Assembly (NCBI RefSeq): GCF_003002055.1
Contig: NZ_PVZF01000001.1
Coordinates: 434,001-498,000 of the forward strand
Direction: 5' to 3'
Length of the DNA: 64,000 nucleotides
From: Kineococcus rhizosphaerae
Lineage (GTDB): Bacteria; Actinomycetota; Actinomycetes; Actinomycetales; Kineococcaceae
Program-made: the position numbers and the translations under genes
Notes under the pieces: generated by a model
The model's database searches: none
Told to the model about the DNA's origin: nothing
What the model saw: the letters and a program-made list of their open reading frames with translations, nothing else
Shown: positions 8,580-17,292 of the stretch, piece after piece
How the letters are laid out: each line of letters starts with the position of its first letter
Position numbering within the stretch: position 1 is the stretch's first letter

Positions 8580-9662
8580 TCAGGCGGGGACGGTGTGCGC
8601 CTCGCCGAAGGCGGTCAGCGACCCGCGGCTGCGCAGGCTCATGACGAAGGCCAGGACCTTGGCGACGGCGGCGAAGAACTCCGGCGGGATCTCCTGGCCG
8701 ACCTTGACGCCCTTGTACATCGCGCGGGCCAGGTCGATGTCCTTGACGAGCGGGACGTCGTTCTCCTTGGCCTTCTCGCGGATCTTCGAGGCGATGGCGC
8801 CGGCGCCCTTGGCGACGACCTTGGGGGCGCCGCTGCCCGGTTCGTAGCGCAGGGCGACGGCGATGTGGGTGGGGTTGACCAGCACGACGTCGGCCTTGGC
8901 GACGTCGGCCATCATCCGGTTGCGGGACATGGCCATCTGCTTGGAGCGGATGGCGCCCTTGAGCAGCGGGTCGCCCTCGGCGTTCTTGTGCTCCTGCTTG
9001 ATGTCCTGCTTGCTCATCTTCAGCTTCTTCATCACGCGGCGCCGGCTCATGGCGTAGTCGGCGGCGGCGATCACCAGGCCGATGAGGACGGTGACGGCCA
9101 GCATCCGGACGACGGCGGCCTTCGTCATGGCCAGGACCGCCGTCGTGGACAGCAGGCCCTGCCCGATGAGCTCGGGGGCCAGGTCCTTGACGACCATCCA
9201 CACGGCGCCGCCGATGACGATCGTCTTCAGCAGCGACTTGGCGCCCTCCCAGACCGCCTGCGGACCCCAGTGCTGCTTGAACCCGTTGACGGGGTTGAGG
9301 TTGGAGAACTTCGGCTTGAGCTTCTTGGGCGCCGGGCGCAGCGTGCCCTGGGCGGCGCCGGCGACGACGACGGCCAGGACGGTGGCGACGGCCAGGGGGC
9401 CGAGCACGGTCGGGATGCCGGCGAAGGTGTCGGTCAGGACCCTCAGCGCCCGGCCCGGTTCGGGGTGGGCGGCGACCTCGGCGATGCGGCCCAGGGTGCG
9501 CTGCCCCAGCGTCTTGCCGGCCTCGATGGTGTGCGGGATCGTGAGCGCGCCCGCGCCGGTCGACAGCCAGGCGCCGACGTCGCGGGAGAACGGGATGTTG
9601 CCCTCGTCGCGCGCCTCCTTGAGGCGCTTGGCGGTCGGCTTCTCGGTCTTCTCCCCGCTCAC
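8580..9662 (-). CDS. flhB: Flagellar export switch protein FlhB
   Basis: FlhB (360 aa) switches export from rod/hook to filament substrates by autocleavage. The N-terminus EKTEKPTAKRLKEARDEGNIPFSRD is diagnostic. Four hydrophobic segments lie within about 35-205. The cytoplasmic domain carries the autocleavage motif NPTH at residues 263-266. GTG at 9662 overlaps the fliR stop (GTGA). It is the last gene of fliQ-fliR-flhB and is followed by a perfect hairpin. Confidence 0.97.
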   Translation of the reverse strand: MSGEKTEKPTAKRLKEARDEGNIPFSRDVGAWLSTGAGALTIPHTIEAGKTLGQRTLGRIAEVAAHPEPGRALRVLTDTFAGIPTVLGPLAVATVLAVVVAGAAQGTLRPAPKKLKPKFSNLNPVNGFKQHWGPQAVWEGAKSLLKTIVIGGAVWMVVKDLAPELIGQGLLSTTAVLAMTKAAVVRMLAVTVLIGLVIAAADYAMSRRRVMKKLKMSKQDIKQEHKNAEGDPLLKGAIRSKQMAMSRNRMMADVAKADVVLVNPTHIAVALRYEPGSGAPKVVAKGAGAIASKIREKAKENDVPLVKDIDLARAMYKGVKVGQEIPPEFFAAVAKVLAFVMSLRSRGSLTAFGEAHTVPA

Positions 9663-10465
9663 CCGCCCTCACCCCCGCCCACGTCCGGACCGGCGAGGGG
9701 GGTGACCATTCGCACGATCGTCTCGCGGGCGGTGTCGGCGAGGTCGCCGACGACACCGGGCAGCAGGGAGAAGGTGAAACCGGCCAGGGTGAGGGCGATG
9801 AGGATCTTCACGGGGAAGCTCATGGCGAACACGTTCAGCGCCGGTGCGACGCGCGAGAGCAGCCCGAGGCCGATGTCGGTGATGAACAGGACCGCGATGA
9901 GGGGGGCGGCGATCTGCAGGGCGGACAGCACGAGCTGGCCGACGCCGTCGGTGAAGGTCCGCGCGATGGTGCCGGGGTCGACGCCGGCGTCCAGCGGCAG
10001 CACGTCGTAGGAGCGGAAGAAGCCCTGCAGGATGAGCAGGTGGCCGCCGGTGACGACGAGCAGCGCCGTCGTCGTCCACGCGTACAGCTTGCCGAAGATC
10101 GCGGTCTGGGTCTGCATCAGCGGGTCGTAGGCGCTGGCGAGCTGGAACCCGCCGAACAGGTCCAGCATGTCGCCGGCGGCCTGGACGGCGGCGAACAGCA
10201 GGGCCACGAAGGCGCCCATGACGACCCCGACGAGGGCCTGCTGCACGACGGCGGTGATGAGGGCGCCGGGTTCGACGGCGGGCACGGTGTCGCGCAGCCG
10301 CAACGCCACGGGCAGGGCCATCGCCACCGACAGCAGCGCCTTGACCTGCCCGGAGACGGCCTTGTTGGCGAAGGGGGGCGCGAGCATGACGAACGCGGCG
10401 GCGCGCACCGAGGCCAGCAGCACGGCCACCAGCAGGTCGAGGGGGACGGCCGGGACGCCTTGCAC
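9659..10465 (-). CDS. fliR: Flagellar export gate protein FliR
   Basis: FliR (268 aa) is an integral membrane component of the FliPQR export channel. The hydrophobic multi-pass profile, the N-terminal motif SVRAAAFVMLAPPF and a central block with NVFAMSFPVKI are typical. GTG at 10465 lies 4 bp after the fliQ stop, and the 3' end overlaps flhB by 4 nt. Length is normal for the family. Confidence 0.95.
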   Translation of the reverse strand: MQGVPAVPLDLLVAVLLASVRAAAFVMLAPPFANKAVSGQVKALLSVAMALPVALRLRDTVPAVEPGALITAVVQQALVGVVMGAFVALLFAAVQAAGDMLDLFGGFQLASAYDPLMQTQTAIFGKLYAWTTTALLVVTGGHLLILQGFFRSYDVLPLDAGVDPGTIARTFTDGVGQLVLSALQIAAPLIAVLFITDIGLGLLSRVAPALNVFAMSFPVKILIALTLAGFTFSLLPGVVGDLADTARETIVRMVTPLAGPDVGGGEGG

Positions 10466-10469
10466 GCGC

Positions 10470-10748
10470 TCAGCCGCCGTGGGTCAGCAGGGAGGGGATC
10501 TGCTCGTACAGCGCGGTGGTGAAACCCGTCGCCTCGTGCAGCATCCACTTGCCGCAGATGACGATGGCCGCCCCGACCGCGACGGCCTTGGGGACGAACG
10601 CGATGGTCTGCTCCTGCAGCTGGGTGACGCTCTGGAACAACGAGATGCCGAAACCGACCGCCAGGGCCGTCAGCAGCATCGGGGCGCACAGCTTGGCGGC
10701 GAGGACGAGAGCGGTCATCCCGATGTGGATGACGGTCACGTCGGTCAT
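10470..10748 (-). CDS. fliQ: Flagellar export gate protein FliQ
   Basis: FliQ (92 aa) has two transmembrane helices of the FliPQR channel, with the conserved FGISLFQSVTQLQEQT segment between them. ATG at 10748 has a purine-rich GGAAGAGG upstream. It heads the fliQ-fliR-flhB unit: a promoter lies 41 bp upstream and a hairpin separates it from fliP, although fliP and fliQ are usually co-transcribed. Confidence 0.95.
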   Translation of the reverse strand: MTDVTVIHIGMTALVLAAKLCAPMLLTALAVGFGISLFQSVTQLQEQTIAFVPKAVAVGAAIVICGKWMLHEATGFTTALYEQIPSLLTHGG

Positions 10749-10788
10749 CAGCTTCGCCTCTTCCGGTCGGGGTGGTCGTGCAGTGGGT

Positions 10789-10816
10789 ATCTCGGCCGAT
10801 CGGGTGAATCCCTTTA
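10789..10816 (-). promoter_or_regulatory. FliA/WhiG-like promoter of fliQ-fliR-flhB
   Basis: Minus strand TAAA (10816-10813, in GTTAAAGGG), 16-bp spacer, GCCGAGAT (10796-10789). The predicted leader is about 35 nt. Confidence 0.65.
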
Positions 10817-10867
10817 ACCCCTGCGGCGCCGTCCGCAGGCGCTCGCGGGACGGGTCCGGCCCGCACG

Positions 10868-10922
10868 CGCGAACGCCGCGCCCCGAGCCCCGCGGATCGG
10901 GGCTCAGGACGCGGCGTTCGCG
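10868..10922 (-). terminator. Large hairpin after fliP
   Basis: Outer arms cgcgaacgccgcg (10868-10880) and cgcggcgttcgcg (10910-10922) pair perfectly, and inner arms gagcccc/ggggctc extend the stem. It lies between fliP and the fliQ promoter. Confidence 0.75.
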
Positions 10923-10953
10923 GACGGGTCAGCGCGAGGGGCTGCAGCGCAAC

Positions 10954-11001
10954 GGGTCGGGCGAGGGGTCGGGCGAGGGGTCGGGCGAGGGGTCGGGGCG
11001 A
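10954..11001. repeat. 12-bp tandem repeat in the fliP 3' region
   Basis: The unit gggtcgggcgag occurs about four times head to tail, the last copy degenerate, between the fliP stop and its terminator. No coding role is seen. Confidence 0.8.
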
Positions 11002-11005
11002 TGGC

Positions 11006-11884
11006 TCAGCCGGCGTAGGAGGCGACGAGGGACTTGATGATCAGGCCCCAGCCGTCGACCATCACGAACAGCAGCAGCTTGAACGGCAGGGACACCGTGA
11101 CCGGTGGCAGCATCATCATGCCCAGGCTCATCAGGGCTCCTGAGACGACGATGTCGATCACCAGGAACGGGATGAAGACGACGAACCCGATGATGAAGGC
11201 GCTGCGCAGCTCCGACAGGGCGAAGGCCGGCACCAGGGTCGTCAGCGGCGTCTCGGCGCGGGTCTTGGGCAGGTCGCGCTTGGCGGCCTTGGTCATGAGC
11301 GCCAGTTCCTCCGGGCGCGTCTGCTTCAGCATGAACTCCTTCAGCGGCTTGGAGCCGTCGGTGAAGGCGACCGTGGCGGTCTTCTCGCCCTTGAGGTAGG
11401 GCTGGACCGCGGCGTCGTTCACGGCGCTGAAGGTGGGCGCCATGACGAACATCGTCAGGAACAGGGCCAGGCCGGCCAGGACCTGGTTCGGCGGGGTGCC
11501 CTGCAGGCCCAGGGCGTTGCGGGTCAGGCCCAGGACGACGAGGATCTTCATGAAGCTCGTCGTGAGCAGCAGCAGCGCGGGGGCCACCGACAGGATCGTC
11601 AGGGCGATGATGATGGTGACCGACTGGCTGGGCTTGCCGTCGATCCCGTTGATCGTCACCGAGCCGGACCCGGTGCCCGTGGGCGCGGTCGGCGCCGTCG
11701 GGGCGGTGGGTGCCTGCACGCCCGCCTGGACCGAGCCGCTGAGGGCGGTGGTGTAGGCGGCCGGGGCGGCGGCGGAGACGCTCGCGGCGGGGGCGGACGC
11801 CTGGGCGCTGAGCGCGCCCCCCACGACCAGACCACCGGAGAGCACCAGCGCTGCGGCCAGCGTGCGGACTCGGGACTTCGTCAC
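11006..11884 (-). CDS. fliP: Flagellar export channel protein FliP
   Basis: FliP (292 aa) is the main FliPQR channel subunit. It has a cleavable signal peptide (ending near ALSAQASA), a Thr/Ala/Pro-rich segment, then TM helices and the conserved LTTSFMKILVVLGLTRNALG and LGMMMLPPVTVSLPFKLLLFVMVDGW blocks. GTG at 11884 overlaps the fliO stop (GTGA). It closes the fliM-fliN-fliO-fliP unit. Confidence 0.96.
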   Translation of the reverse strand: MTKSRVRTLAAALVLSGGLVVGGALSAQASAPAASVSAAAPAAYTTALSGSVQAGVQAPTAPTAPTAPTGTGSGSVTINGIDGKPSQSVTIIIALTILSVAPALLLLTTSFMKILVVLGLTRNALGLQGTPPNQVLAGLALFLTMFVMAPTFSAVNDAAVQPYLKGEKTATVAFTDGSKPLKEFMLKQTRPEELALMTKAAKRDLPKTRAETPLTTLVPAFALSELRSAFIIGFVVFIPFLVIDIVVSGALMSLGMMMLPPVTVSLPFKLLLFVMVDGWGLIIKSLVASYAG

Positions 11885-12390
11885 CTGCGGGTCGTCCTCT
11901 CACGAAGAACGTCGACTGCCTTGGACCACGTGGCCGGGTTGAGGGCCGAACCGTTCACACCGGTGGCGGTGTGCTTGGCCGGAGCCTTCACGGCGATCGT
12001 CTCGCCGGCCTTGCGGAGGTAGCGCTCCCCCGTCTGGGGCTGCGCCGCACCGGCATCCGTGCCAGTCGTCTGTTCTTCCGCCGAATCCGTGGCGGTGATG
12101 TCGACCTCTTCGACACGTTCGGCCGAATCCTTGAACACGGCCTCGACGTCGGTCTCGCCCAGCAGGTTCACCCCGGCGTCGGAGACCCCGACGACCAGGG
12201 CCCTGTCGCCGACCTTGACCAGCGCGACGGCGGCCTTCGCGCCCAGGCTCTGCTTGGCCAGGACGGCGAAGTCGGCCCCCGCGGCCGTGCCGCCCTGGCG
12301 GCGGCGCAGCCAGCGGGAGATCAGGTACAGCAGGCCGAGCACCGCGACCAGCGAGATGCTCGTCCGCGCGATCGCGGCGACGGCGTCCAT
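11881..12390 (-). CDS. fliO: Flagellar biosynthesis protein FliO
   Basis: A 169-aa bitopic protein: TM helix about 7-25 (TSISLVAVLGLLYLISRWL), then a conserved FliO domain with LGAKAAVALVKVGDRALVVGVSD, followed by a variable cytoplasmic tail. FliO assists assembly of the FliPQR complex. ATG at 12390 shares one base with the fliN stop (TGATG), and the 3' end overlaps fliP. Identification rests on the domain pattern and position. Confidence 0.9.
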   Translation of the reverse strand: MDAVAAIARTSISLVAVLGLLYLISRWLRRRQGGTAAGADFAVLAKQSLGAKAAVALVKVGDRALVVGVSDAGVNLLGETDVEAVFKDSAERVEEVDITATDSAEEQTTGTDAGAAQPQTGERYLRKAGETIAVKAPAKHTATGVNGSALNPATWSKAVDVLRERTTRR

Positions 12391-13142
12391 CAGGCGCCGG
12401 CCTCCGGGGTGACGATCTCGGTGATGCGGATGGCGTAGTCCTCGTCCACGACGACGACCTCGCCGCGGGCGATGAGCTGACCGTTGACGAGGATGTCGGC
12501 GGGCGAACCGGCGGCGCGGTCCAGCTCGACGACCGAGCCCGGGGTCAGGGCCAGCAGGTCCTGGACCGTCATGGAGGTGCGGCCGAGCTCGACGGTGACG
12601 TCCATCTGCACGTCGCGCAGCAGGTCCATCGTGCGGCGGGGGCCGCCGGCGGCCGGGGCCGCACCGGCGAAGGCCGTCGTCGACGGCGCCGGGGTCGGGG
12701 CCTCGGACTGCGCGGTCAGGGTCAGGCCGATGAGGGCCAGGGTCTCCCCCGCCGCGTCGACGACCGCGACCGCGCCCCCCTCGAGCTGGTTCAGGGCCTG
12801 GGCGGGGTCGCCCTCGACACCGGCCTCCAGGACGCACTGGCCCAGGGCGTGCACGACGGTCTCCAACGCCGGGCGCAGGGCGTCGACGGGGTCCAGGGCG
12901 CCCTCGGGGCTCATGAGGAGCGTGTTGAGGGTCTCCTCCCCCACGATGACCGTGACGCGGCCGTTGGCGGCGCCGGCGAAGTTCGCCGACACCGCGGTGC
13001 CCTCGTCGCCGAGGTCGGGGGCCTGGGCGACGGCCAGGACGCTGGAGATGGTCCCGGGCGCCGACAGGGGCAGGACGGCGAGCGCAGCCTGGGCGGCCTC
13101 GCGCAGCGTGGACATGAGGTCGGCGTGGGTGGCGGTGCTCAT
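12390..13142 (-). CDS. fliN: Flagellar switch protein FliN (long form)
   Basis: A 250-aa protein. The C-terminal 80 residues are a SpoA/FliN domain ([40 protein letters not shown] and [18 protein letters not shown]). The N-terminal 150 residues form an additional globular domain plus a Pro/Ala linker, as in FliY-like proteins, but I see no clear CheC phosphatase motif. Together with FliM it builds the C-ring. ATG at 13142 overlaps the fliM stop (ATGA). Confidence 0.93.
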   Translation of the reverse strand: MSTATHADLMSTLREAAQAALAVLPLSAPGTISSVLAVAQAPDLGDEGTAVSANFAGAANGRVTVIVGEETLNTLLMSPEGALDPVDALRPALETVVHALGQCVLEAGVEGDPAQALNQLEGGAVAVVDAAGETLALIGLTLTAQSEAPTPAPSTTAFAGAAPAAGGPRRTMDLLRDVQMDVTVELGRTSMTVQDLLALTPGSVVELDRAAGSPADILVNGQLIARGEVVVVDEDYAIRITEIVTPEAGA

Positions 13143-14083
13143 CGTGCGTTCTCCTCGGGGGTCGGGACGATCAGGCAGGCGAGTTTGGCGCCGCGGGTCC
13201 CCGCGACGGCGGAGGCGACCGAGGCGCCCTGGGCGACGACCTCGAGCGGCTCGTCGGCGCGGTGCGGCAGGCGCAGGACGTCACCGGGGATGAGGGAGAG
13301 GATCTCGTCGGGACGCATCTGCGCGGCCTTCATCCGGACCGAGACGTCGACCGGGATGTTCTCCAGGTGGTCGTCGAGGCGGTCGCGCATGAGGCGGCGG
13401 ATGCGCAGCTCCTCGGGGCTGGCCACGCGCAGCTCGGCCGCGGTCAGCGCCGCCGACAGCGGGTCCAGCGGCATCGCGAGCGTCGCGGTCCCGGTCACGC
13501 CCTCGACCTGCAGGTGGAAGGAGGAGACGATCATGACGTCGGTGGCAGCGGCGGCCTGCGCGAAGGCGGGGTTCTGGTCGATGGCCGTCAGCTTGGGCTT
13601 GAGGTCGGTGACCGTGACCAGCGAGGAGGCCAGCTCGGTCAGGGTGCGCTCGACCATCCCCCGGGCCAGGACGGCCTCGATGTCGGTCAGCTGCCGCTCG
13701 GGCTGGGCGTTGGTGCCGGTCCCGCCGAGCATGCGCTCGATGCAGGCGAGCACGAACGCGATGTCGACGTGCAGCACCGCGGCGCCGACCAGCGGCTCGG
13801 GGTCGAACACGGCCATCACGGTCGGCATCGGCAGCGACGCGGCGTACTCGTCGTAGCTGTACTGCTGGATGCCGTCCAGCTCGACCTGCACGGTGGTGCG
13901 CAGGGTGGAGGACAGCAGCGTCGCCCACTGCCGGCAGAAGCCCTCGTAGGTGATCTCGAGCACGCGGGCGTGCTGACGCGACAGCTTGGTCGGCCGTCGG
14001 AAGTCGTACGGGACGGGGACGCCTCGTCGCCGGGAGCGACGGGCACCTGCCCGCTCTGCGGTGCTGGGGGTCTCGGCTGCCAC
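13139..14083 (-). CDS. fliM: Flagellar switch protein FliM, no EIDALL motif
   Basis: A 314-aa protein with the FliM middle domain (about 50-220) and C-terminal SpoA domain (about 225-310). It links MotA/FliG torque to CheY input. The canonical N-terminal CheY-binding peptide (EIDALL-like) is absent; the N-terminus is a basic [19 protein letters not shown] stretch leading straight into the [20 protein letters not shown] helix. GTG at 14083 begins 8 nt from a sigma-28-like -10, so no longer upstream reading is expected from that promoter. First gene of fliMNOP. Confidence 0.94.
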   Translation of the reverse strand: MAAETPSTAERAGARRSRRRGVPVPYDFRRPTKLSRQHARVLEITYEGFCRQWATLLSSTLRTTVQVELDGIQQYSYDEYAASLPMPTVMAVFDPEPLVGAAVLHVDIAFVLACIERMLGGTGTNAQPERQLTDIEAVLARGMVERTLTELASSLVTVTDLKPKLTAIDQNPAFAQAAAATDVMIVSSFHLQVEGVTGTATLAMPLDPLSAALTAAELRVASPEELRIRRLMRDRLDDHLENIPVDVSVRMKAAQMRPDEILSLIPGDVLRLPHRADEPLEVVAQGASVASAVAGTRGAKLACLIVPTPEENAR

Positions 14084-14090
14084 GAGTCAC

Positions 14091-14119
14091 CTATCGGCAC
14101 GAACGGGCGTCACCCTTTA
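14091..14119 (-). promoter_or_regulatory. FliA/WhiG-like promoter of fliM (leaderless)
   Basis: Minus strand TAAA (14119-14116, in CTAAAGG), 17-bp spacer, GCCGATAG (14098-14091), the best -10 match to GCCGATAA in the window. The fliM GTG starts 8 nt further. A CCCG-TT-CGGG dyad lies just upstream at about 14127-14136. Confidence 0.75.
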
Positions 14120-14303
14120 GCGCGAGCCCGAACGGGTGGTCCGCGGCCTCCCGGCTCAAGGTCGGGCCCGCCCCGCCCGGCCCGGCGCGCCTGCTGCTGC
14201 ACCTCACCGTCCCAGCCTGCCCCCGGCGGGCCGGCGGGTGGTCGCGGCGCGTGTCGCGCCACCCGCGGGTGGACGGGGTCGGTCCCGGGGCGGGGTGGAC
14301 GAC

Positions 14304-14864
14304 GTGTCCAACCTGACCCGCGTGGCAGCTGAGGTGAGCGAGGCTCCCCAGGCGATCCGCATGTCCTGGGAGGAGTTCGGTGCACTGGGCGAGGACGTCC
14401 GCGGCGAGCACGTCGACGGGATGCTCGTCGTGAGCCCGCGGAGCACCGGCCGCCACCAGCTCGCCGTGGCGAACGTGCGCGAGCTGCTGCGCGGCTTCGA
14501 CGGGGTCGCGCTCACCGAGTGGGCGTGGCGTCCGGACGGCGCGACGCGCGAGTACCAGCCCGACGTGATGCTCCTGGCCCGTCTCGACACCGACGCCCGC
14601 TTCACCGTGGACCCGCCGGTGCTCGTGGTCGAGGTCACCTCACCCTCGAACGCGGTGGAGGACCGGGTGCGCACCCTGCGCGACTGCGCCCGCTGCGGCG
14701 CGCGGAACTGCTGGATCCTCGACCACGGCGACCGGTGCCCGTACGCGTTCACCCTGGTGGACGGGCGGTACGAGCCCGTCCATCAGGGCGCCGGGCACGT
14801 CAGGCTCACCGGTGGTGACCACACCGGCGTCGTCGTCGACGTCCCCGCGCTGTGGGTCCCCTGA
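14304..14864 (+). CDS. Uma2/DUF820-family protein (restriction-endonuclease fold)
   Basis: A 186-aa protein of the Uma2 family, which has a PD-(D/E)XK nuclease-like fold and unknown physiological function. Family hallmarks are MSWEEFGAL, HVDGMLVVSP, GRHQLAV, the acidic YQPDVMLL strand and LVVEVTSPS. The usual K...Y helix is less clear than in the paralogue at 49891-50448. The GTG at 14304 is a best guess; a GTG at 14295 is in frame. It is the only plus-strand gene inside the flagellar block and shares a bidirectional terminator with fliL. Confidence 0.75.
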   Translation: MSNLTRVAAEVSEAPQAIRMSWEEFGALGEDVRGEHVDGMLVVSPRSTGRHQLAVANVRELLRGFDGVALTEWAWRPDGATREYQPDVMLLARLDTDARFTVDPPVLVVEVTSPSNAVEDRVRTLRDCARCGARNCWILDHGDRCPYAFTLVDGRYEPVHQGAGHVRLTGGDHTGVVVDVPALWVP

Positions 14865-14880
14865 CTCGTGCGTGAACGTC

Positions 14881-14912
14881 GAAGGCCCCCGCCGGGAACG
14901 GCGGGGGCCTTC
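14881..14912. terminator. Bidirectional terminator between uma2 and fliL
   Basis: Perfect 13-bp arms gaaggcccccgcc (14881-14893) and ggcgggggccttc (14900-14912) with a 6-nt loop lie between two convergent genes. The stem reads A/T-containing ends on both strands. Confidence 0.85.
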
Positions 14913-14936
14913 GTGCGCTCAGCGCGTCTCAGGTCG

Positions 14937-15446
14937 TCACTGCATGACGAAGCTGGTCAGGTAGATCCCCATGACCCCTTCGGTCTCCTCACCCTTGTCG
15001 TCGTGCGTCTTGTACGCCTCGATGACCTTCTCCTGCAGCTCGTCCTTGTAGTGGTTGCGCTGCTCGGAGTTCTGCAGGTCCGTCATCGACAGGTTGGAGT
15101 ACTCGTTGATGATCAGGTCGTAGGCCTTGGACCCGTCGAGGGTGTCCTTGCTGCCCTCGCCGTGACCGCCGCCGGCGGCCGCGACGCCCTGCAGGGCGAC
15201 GCCGATCTTGAGGTAGTGCCCGTCGGCGAGGTTGACGCTGATGGGGTCCAGCGCGGTGACCGTGCCGGGCGTCAGCGTGGCGGTCGGGGTGGCCTCGGCG
15301 GCCGAGGCGGAGTTGCCCTTCGTCAGGAAGAACACCCCCGCACCGGTGCCGCCGGCCAGGAGCACGGCCGCGGCCGCGCCGATGACGATGAGCTTCTTCG
15401 CGCCGCCGGGCTTCGCGTCGCCCTCGGCCTTGTCCTTCTTGGCCAT
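14937..15446 (-). CDS. fliL: Flagellar basal body-associated protein FliL
   Basis: A 169-aa single-pass protein: cytoplasmic Lys/Glu-rich N-terminus, TM helix about 18-42, then a periplasmic-type FliL domain ending in the conserved MGIYLTSFVMQ-like tail. FliL surrounds and supports stator units. ATG at 15446 has AAGGAGG upstream. It lies 29 bp downstream of motB in the flbD-motA-motB-fliL unit. Confidence 0.92.
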   Translation of the reverse strand: MAKKDKAEGDAKPGGAKKLIVIGAAAAVLLAGGTGAGVFFLTKGNSASAAEATPTATLTPGTVTALDPISVNLADGHYLKIGVALQGVAAAGGGHGEGSKDTLDGSKAYDLIINEYSNLSMTDLQNSEQRNHYKDELQEKVIEAYKTHDDKGEETEGVMGIYLTSFVMQ

Positions 15447-15475
15447 CGCGGCCTCCTTCAGGTCGGTGGATCAGG

Positions 15476-16516
15476 TCAGTGGGCGACGTTCGTGGCGATG
15501 TCCGGCGCGATGCCCGCCGAGACGTCCTCGCTCACGGCGCCGGTGGCGCCGGTGGTGCCGGTGGTGCCGGTGGTGCCGGTGGTGCTGGTGCCGGTCTCGG
15601 TGTCGGTCGTGCCGGTCAGCTCGGCCGGCCCGTTCGACTCGGTCTGCTGCGCGACCTCCGGCAGCAGCGCCTTGACGGCGTCGGAGCTGGGCGAGGCCAC
15701 CACGAGGTCGACGCGGCGGTTGCCGGTGAGGGCCTTGGGGTCGGAGTCGGGGTACAGCGGACGCGAGTCCGCGTACCCGGTGCCGGACAGGCGGACCGGG
15801 GCGATGCCGTGGCCGATGAAGCCGGTGACCACGGTGTTGGCCCGGGCCGAGGACAGGTCCCAGTTGTCGCGGTAGCGGGCGCTGCCGTTCAGGGGCAGGT
15901 TGTTGGTGTGCCCCTGCACCGCGACGTCGTTGGGCAGGGCGGCCAGGATCGGGGCGATCGTGTCCAGGACCTCGCGGCCCTTGGCCTCCACGTCCGCCGA
16001 GGCGTTGGCGAAGAAGACGTTGTCGGCGACCAGGCCGACGACCAGGCCGTCGGCGGTGATCCGGTAGGTCACCTGGTCCTGGTCGCCCTTGGCGGTGAGG
16101 GCGGCGTCGATCTTCTTCTCGACCTCGCGGTAGTCCTGCACCTCGGCCTTGGCGGCGGTGAGGTCCTTGGCCGTCTGCGCGGTCTGGATCTTCTGGGCGA
16201 TCTGCTGGACCTGCGAGGAGGTCGTCAGCTCCTGTCCCGTGGAGTAGGGCGAGACCTGCACGACCGAGTTGCCGTTCGTGACGTCCATGACGCCCGAGGA
16301 GCCCGAGACGGCCTGGCTGGAGTCCGGGGTCCCCTTGCTGAGGCCGTCCTTGAACTGGGCGAACTTCAGCTGGTCGATCTGGCTGAGGGCGAACAGGACG
16401 ATGAACAGCGCCATGAGGACCGTCAGCATGTCGGCGTAGGAGACCAGCCACCGCTCGTGGTTGACGTGCTCCTCGTGCTCCTCGTGCTTGTGGCGCCGCT
16501 TGTGCGCTGCGGACAT
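15476..16516 (-). CDS. motB: Flagellar stator protein MotB
   Basis: A 346-aa protein. The TM helix WLVSYADMLTVLMALFIVLF carries the proton-binding Asp29, followed by a plug/linker and an OmpA-like peptidoglycan-binding domain with GHTNN and GNRRVDLVV (about 195-290). A His/Glu-rich N-terminus precedes the TM. The C-terminal tail has a TGT/TGTT tandem repeat encoded by 9-bp repeats at 15541-15597. ATG at 16516 overlaps the motA stop by one base (TGATG). Confidence 0.96.
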   Translation of the reverse strand: MSAAHKRRHKHEEHEEHVNHERWLVSYADMLTVLMALFIVLFALSQIDQLKFAQFKDGLSKGTPDSSQAVSGSSGVMDVTNGNSVVQVSPYSTGQELTTSSQVQQIAQKIQTAQTAKDLTAAKAEVQDYREVEKKIDAALTAKGDQDQVTYRITADGLVVGLVADNVFFANASADVEAKGREVLDTIAPILAALPNDVAVQGHTNNLPLNGSARYRDNWDLSSARANTVVTGFIGHGIAPVRLSGTGYADSRPLYPDSDPKALTGNRRVDLVVASPSSDAVKALLPEVAQQTESNGPAELTGTTDTETGTSTTGTTGTTGTTGATGAVSEDVSAGIAPDIATNVAH

Positions 16517-17289
16517 CAGGCCGCCTTCTTGTCCGGGACCGCGGTGCCCGGGGGCAGCAGGCTCTCGAGCTTCTTGGCCACCGAGCGCGGGTTCGAGCCG
16601 GCCTGGATGGCGAGGATGCCCTCGACGACCAGCTCCATCTGCGCGGTCTCCAGCGCGGACAGCCGGTTCAGGCGGGTCTGCACGGGCAGGAAGAAGACGT
16701 TGGCGCTGGCCACACCCCACAGGGTGGCGACGAACGCGGAGGCGATCATCGGGCCGAGGGAGCCGGCGTCGGAGAGGTTCTGCAGGACGACGGTCAGGGA
16801 GATGACCGTGCCGACGATGCCGACGGAGGGGGCGTAACCGCCGAGGTCACCCCAGAACTTCGCGGTCTGCTTGTCCGCGGCCTTCTTGGCCTGGATCCGC
16901 GCCGAGAGGATCTCGTACAGCTCGTCCGGGTCGGTGCCGTCGATGGCGGTCTGCAGGCCGTCGCGCAGGAACTCGTCGTCGACCTCCTTGATGGCGTCCT
17001 CCAGGGCCAGCAGACCCTCGCGACGGGCCCGTTCGGCCATCTTGATGATGACGCCCACGGTCTCGCCGGCGTTCTTGGGCTTGCCCAGGAAGGCCTTCTG
17101 CAGCGCCCTGAGCGACCCGATCCCGTCCTTGAGGGTGCCGCCCATGAGCCCGACGCCCAGGGACCCGATGAACACCAGGACGAGCGGACCGGGCAGCAGG
17201 ATGTCCGTCGGGCTGCCGCCCTCGTGGTTCTGCGTCCAGAGGATGGCGGCGGCGGCGATGATGAGCCCGCCGATCGTTGCGAAGTCCAT
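16516..17289 (-). CDS. motA: Flagellar stator protein MotA
   Basis: A 257-aa four-TM stator subunit. Conserved features are TM1 at the start, the cytoplasmic loop with MAERARREGLLALED, and the TM3/TM4 region with GGYAPSVGIVGTVISLTVVL and ASAFVATLWGVASANVFFLP. With MotB it drives rotation by ion flow; the Asp-type MotB and sequence style suggest protons, which is inference. ATG at 17289 lies 3 bp after the flbD stop. Confidence 0.96.
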   Translation of the reverse strand: MDFATIGGLIIAAAAILWTQNHEGGSPTDILLPGPLVLVFIGSLGVGLMGGTLKDGIGSLRALQKAFLGKPKNAGETVGVIIKMAERARREGLLALEDAIKEVDDEFLRDGLQTAIDGTDPDELYEILSARIQAKKAADKQTAKFWGDLGGYAPSVGIVGTVISLTVVLQNLSDAGSLGPMIASAFVATLWGVASANVFFLPVQTRLNRLSALETAQMELVVEGILAIQAGSNPRSVAKKLESLLPPGTAVPDKKAA

Positions 17290-17292
17290 GGC

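Noticed and set aside
4167-8644. Long plus-strand frames opposite the kinase genes
   Set aside because: GC-driven shadow frames rich in Gly/Val/Ala with no recognisable domain.
14155-14180. CTCAAGG box as a promoter for the plus-strand uma2 gene
   Set aside because: The -35 matches, but no G(C/T)CGA element occurs 16-17 bp further.
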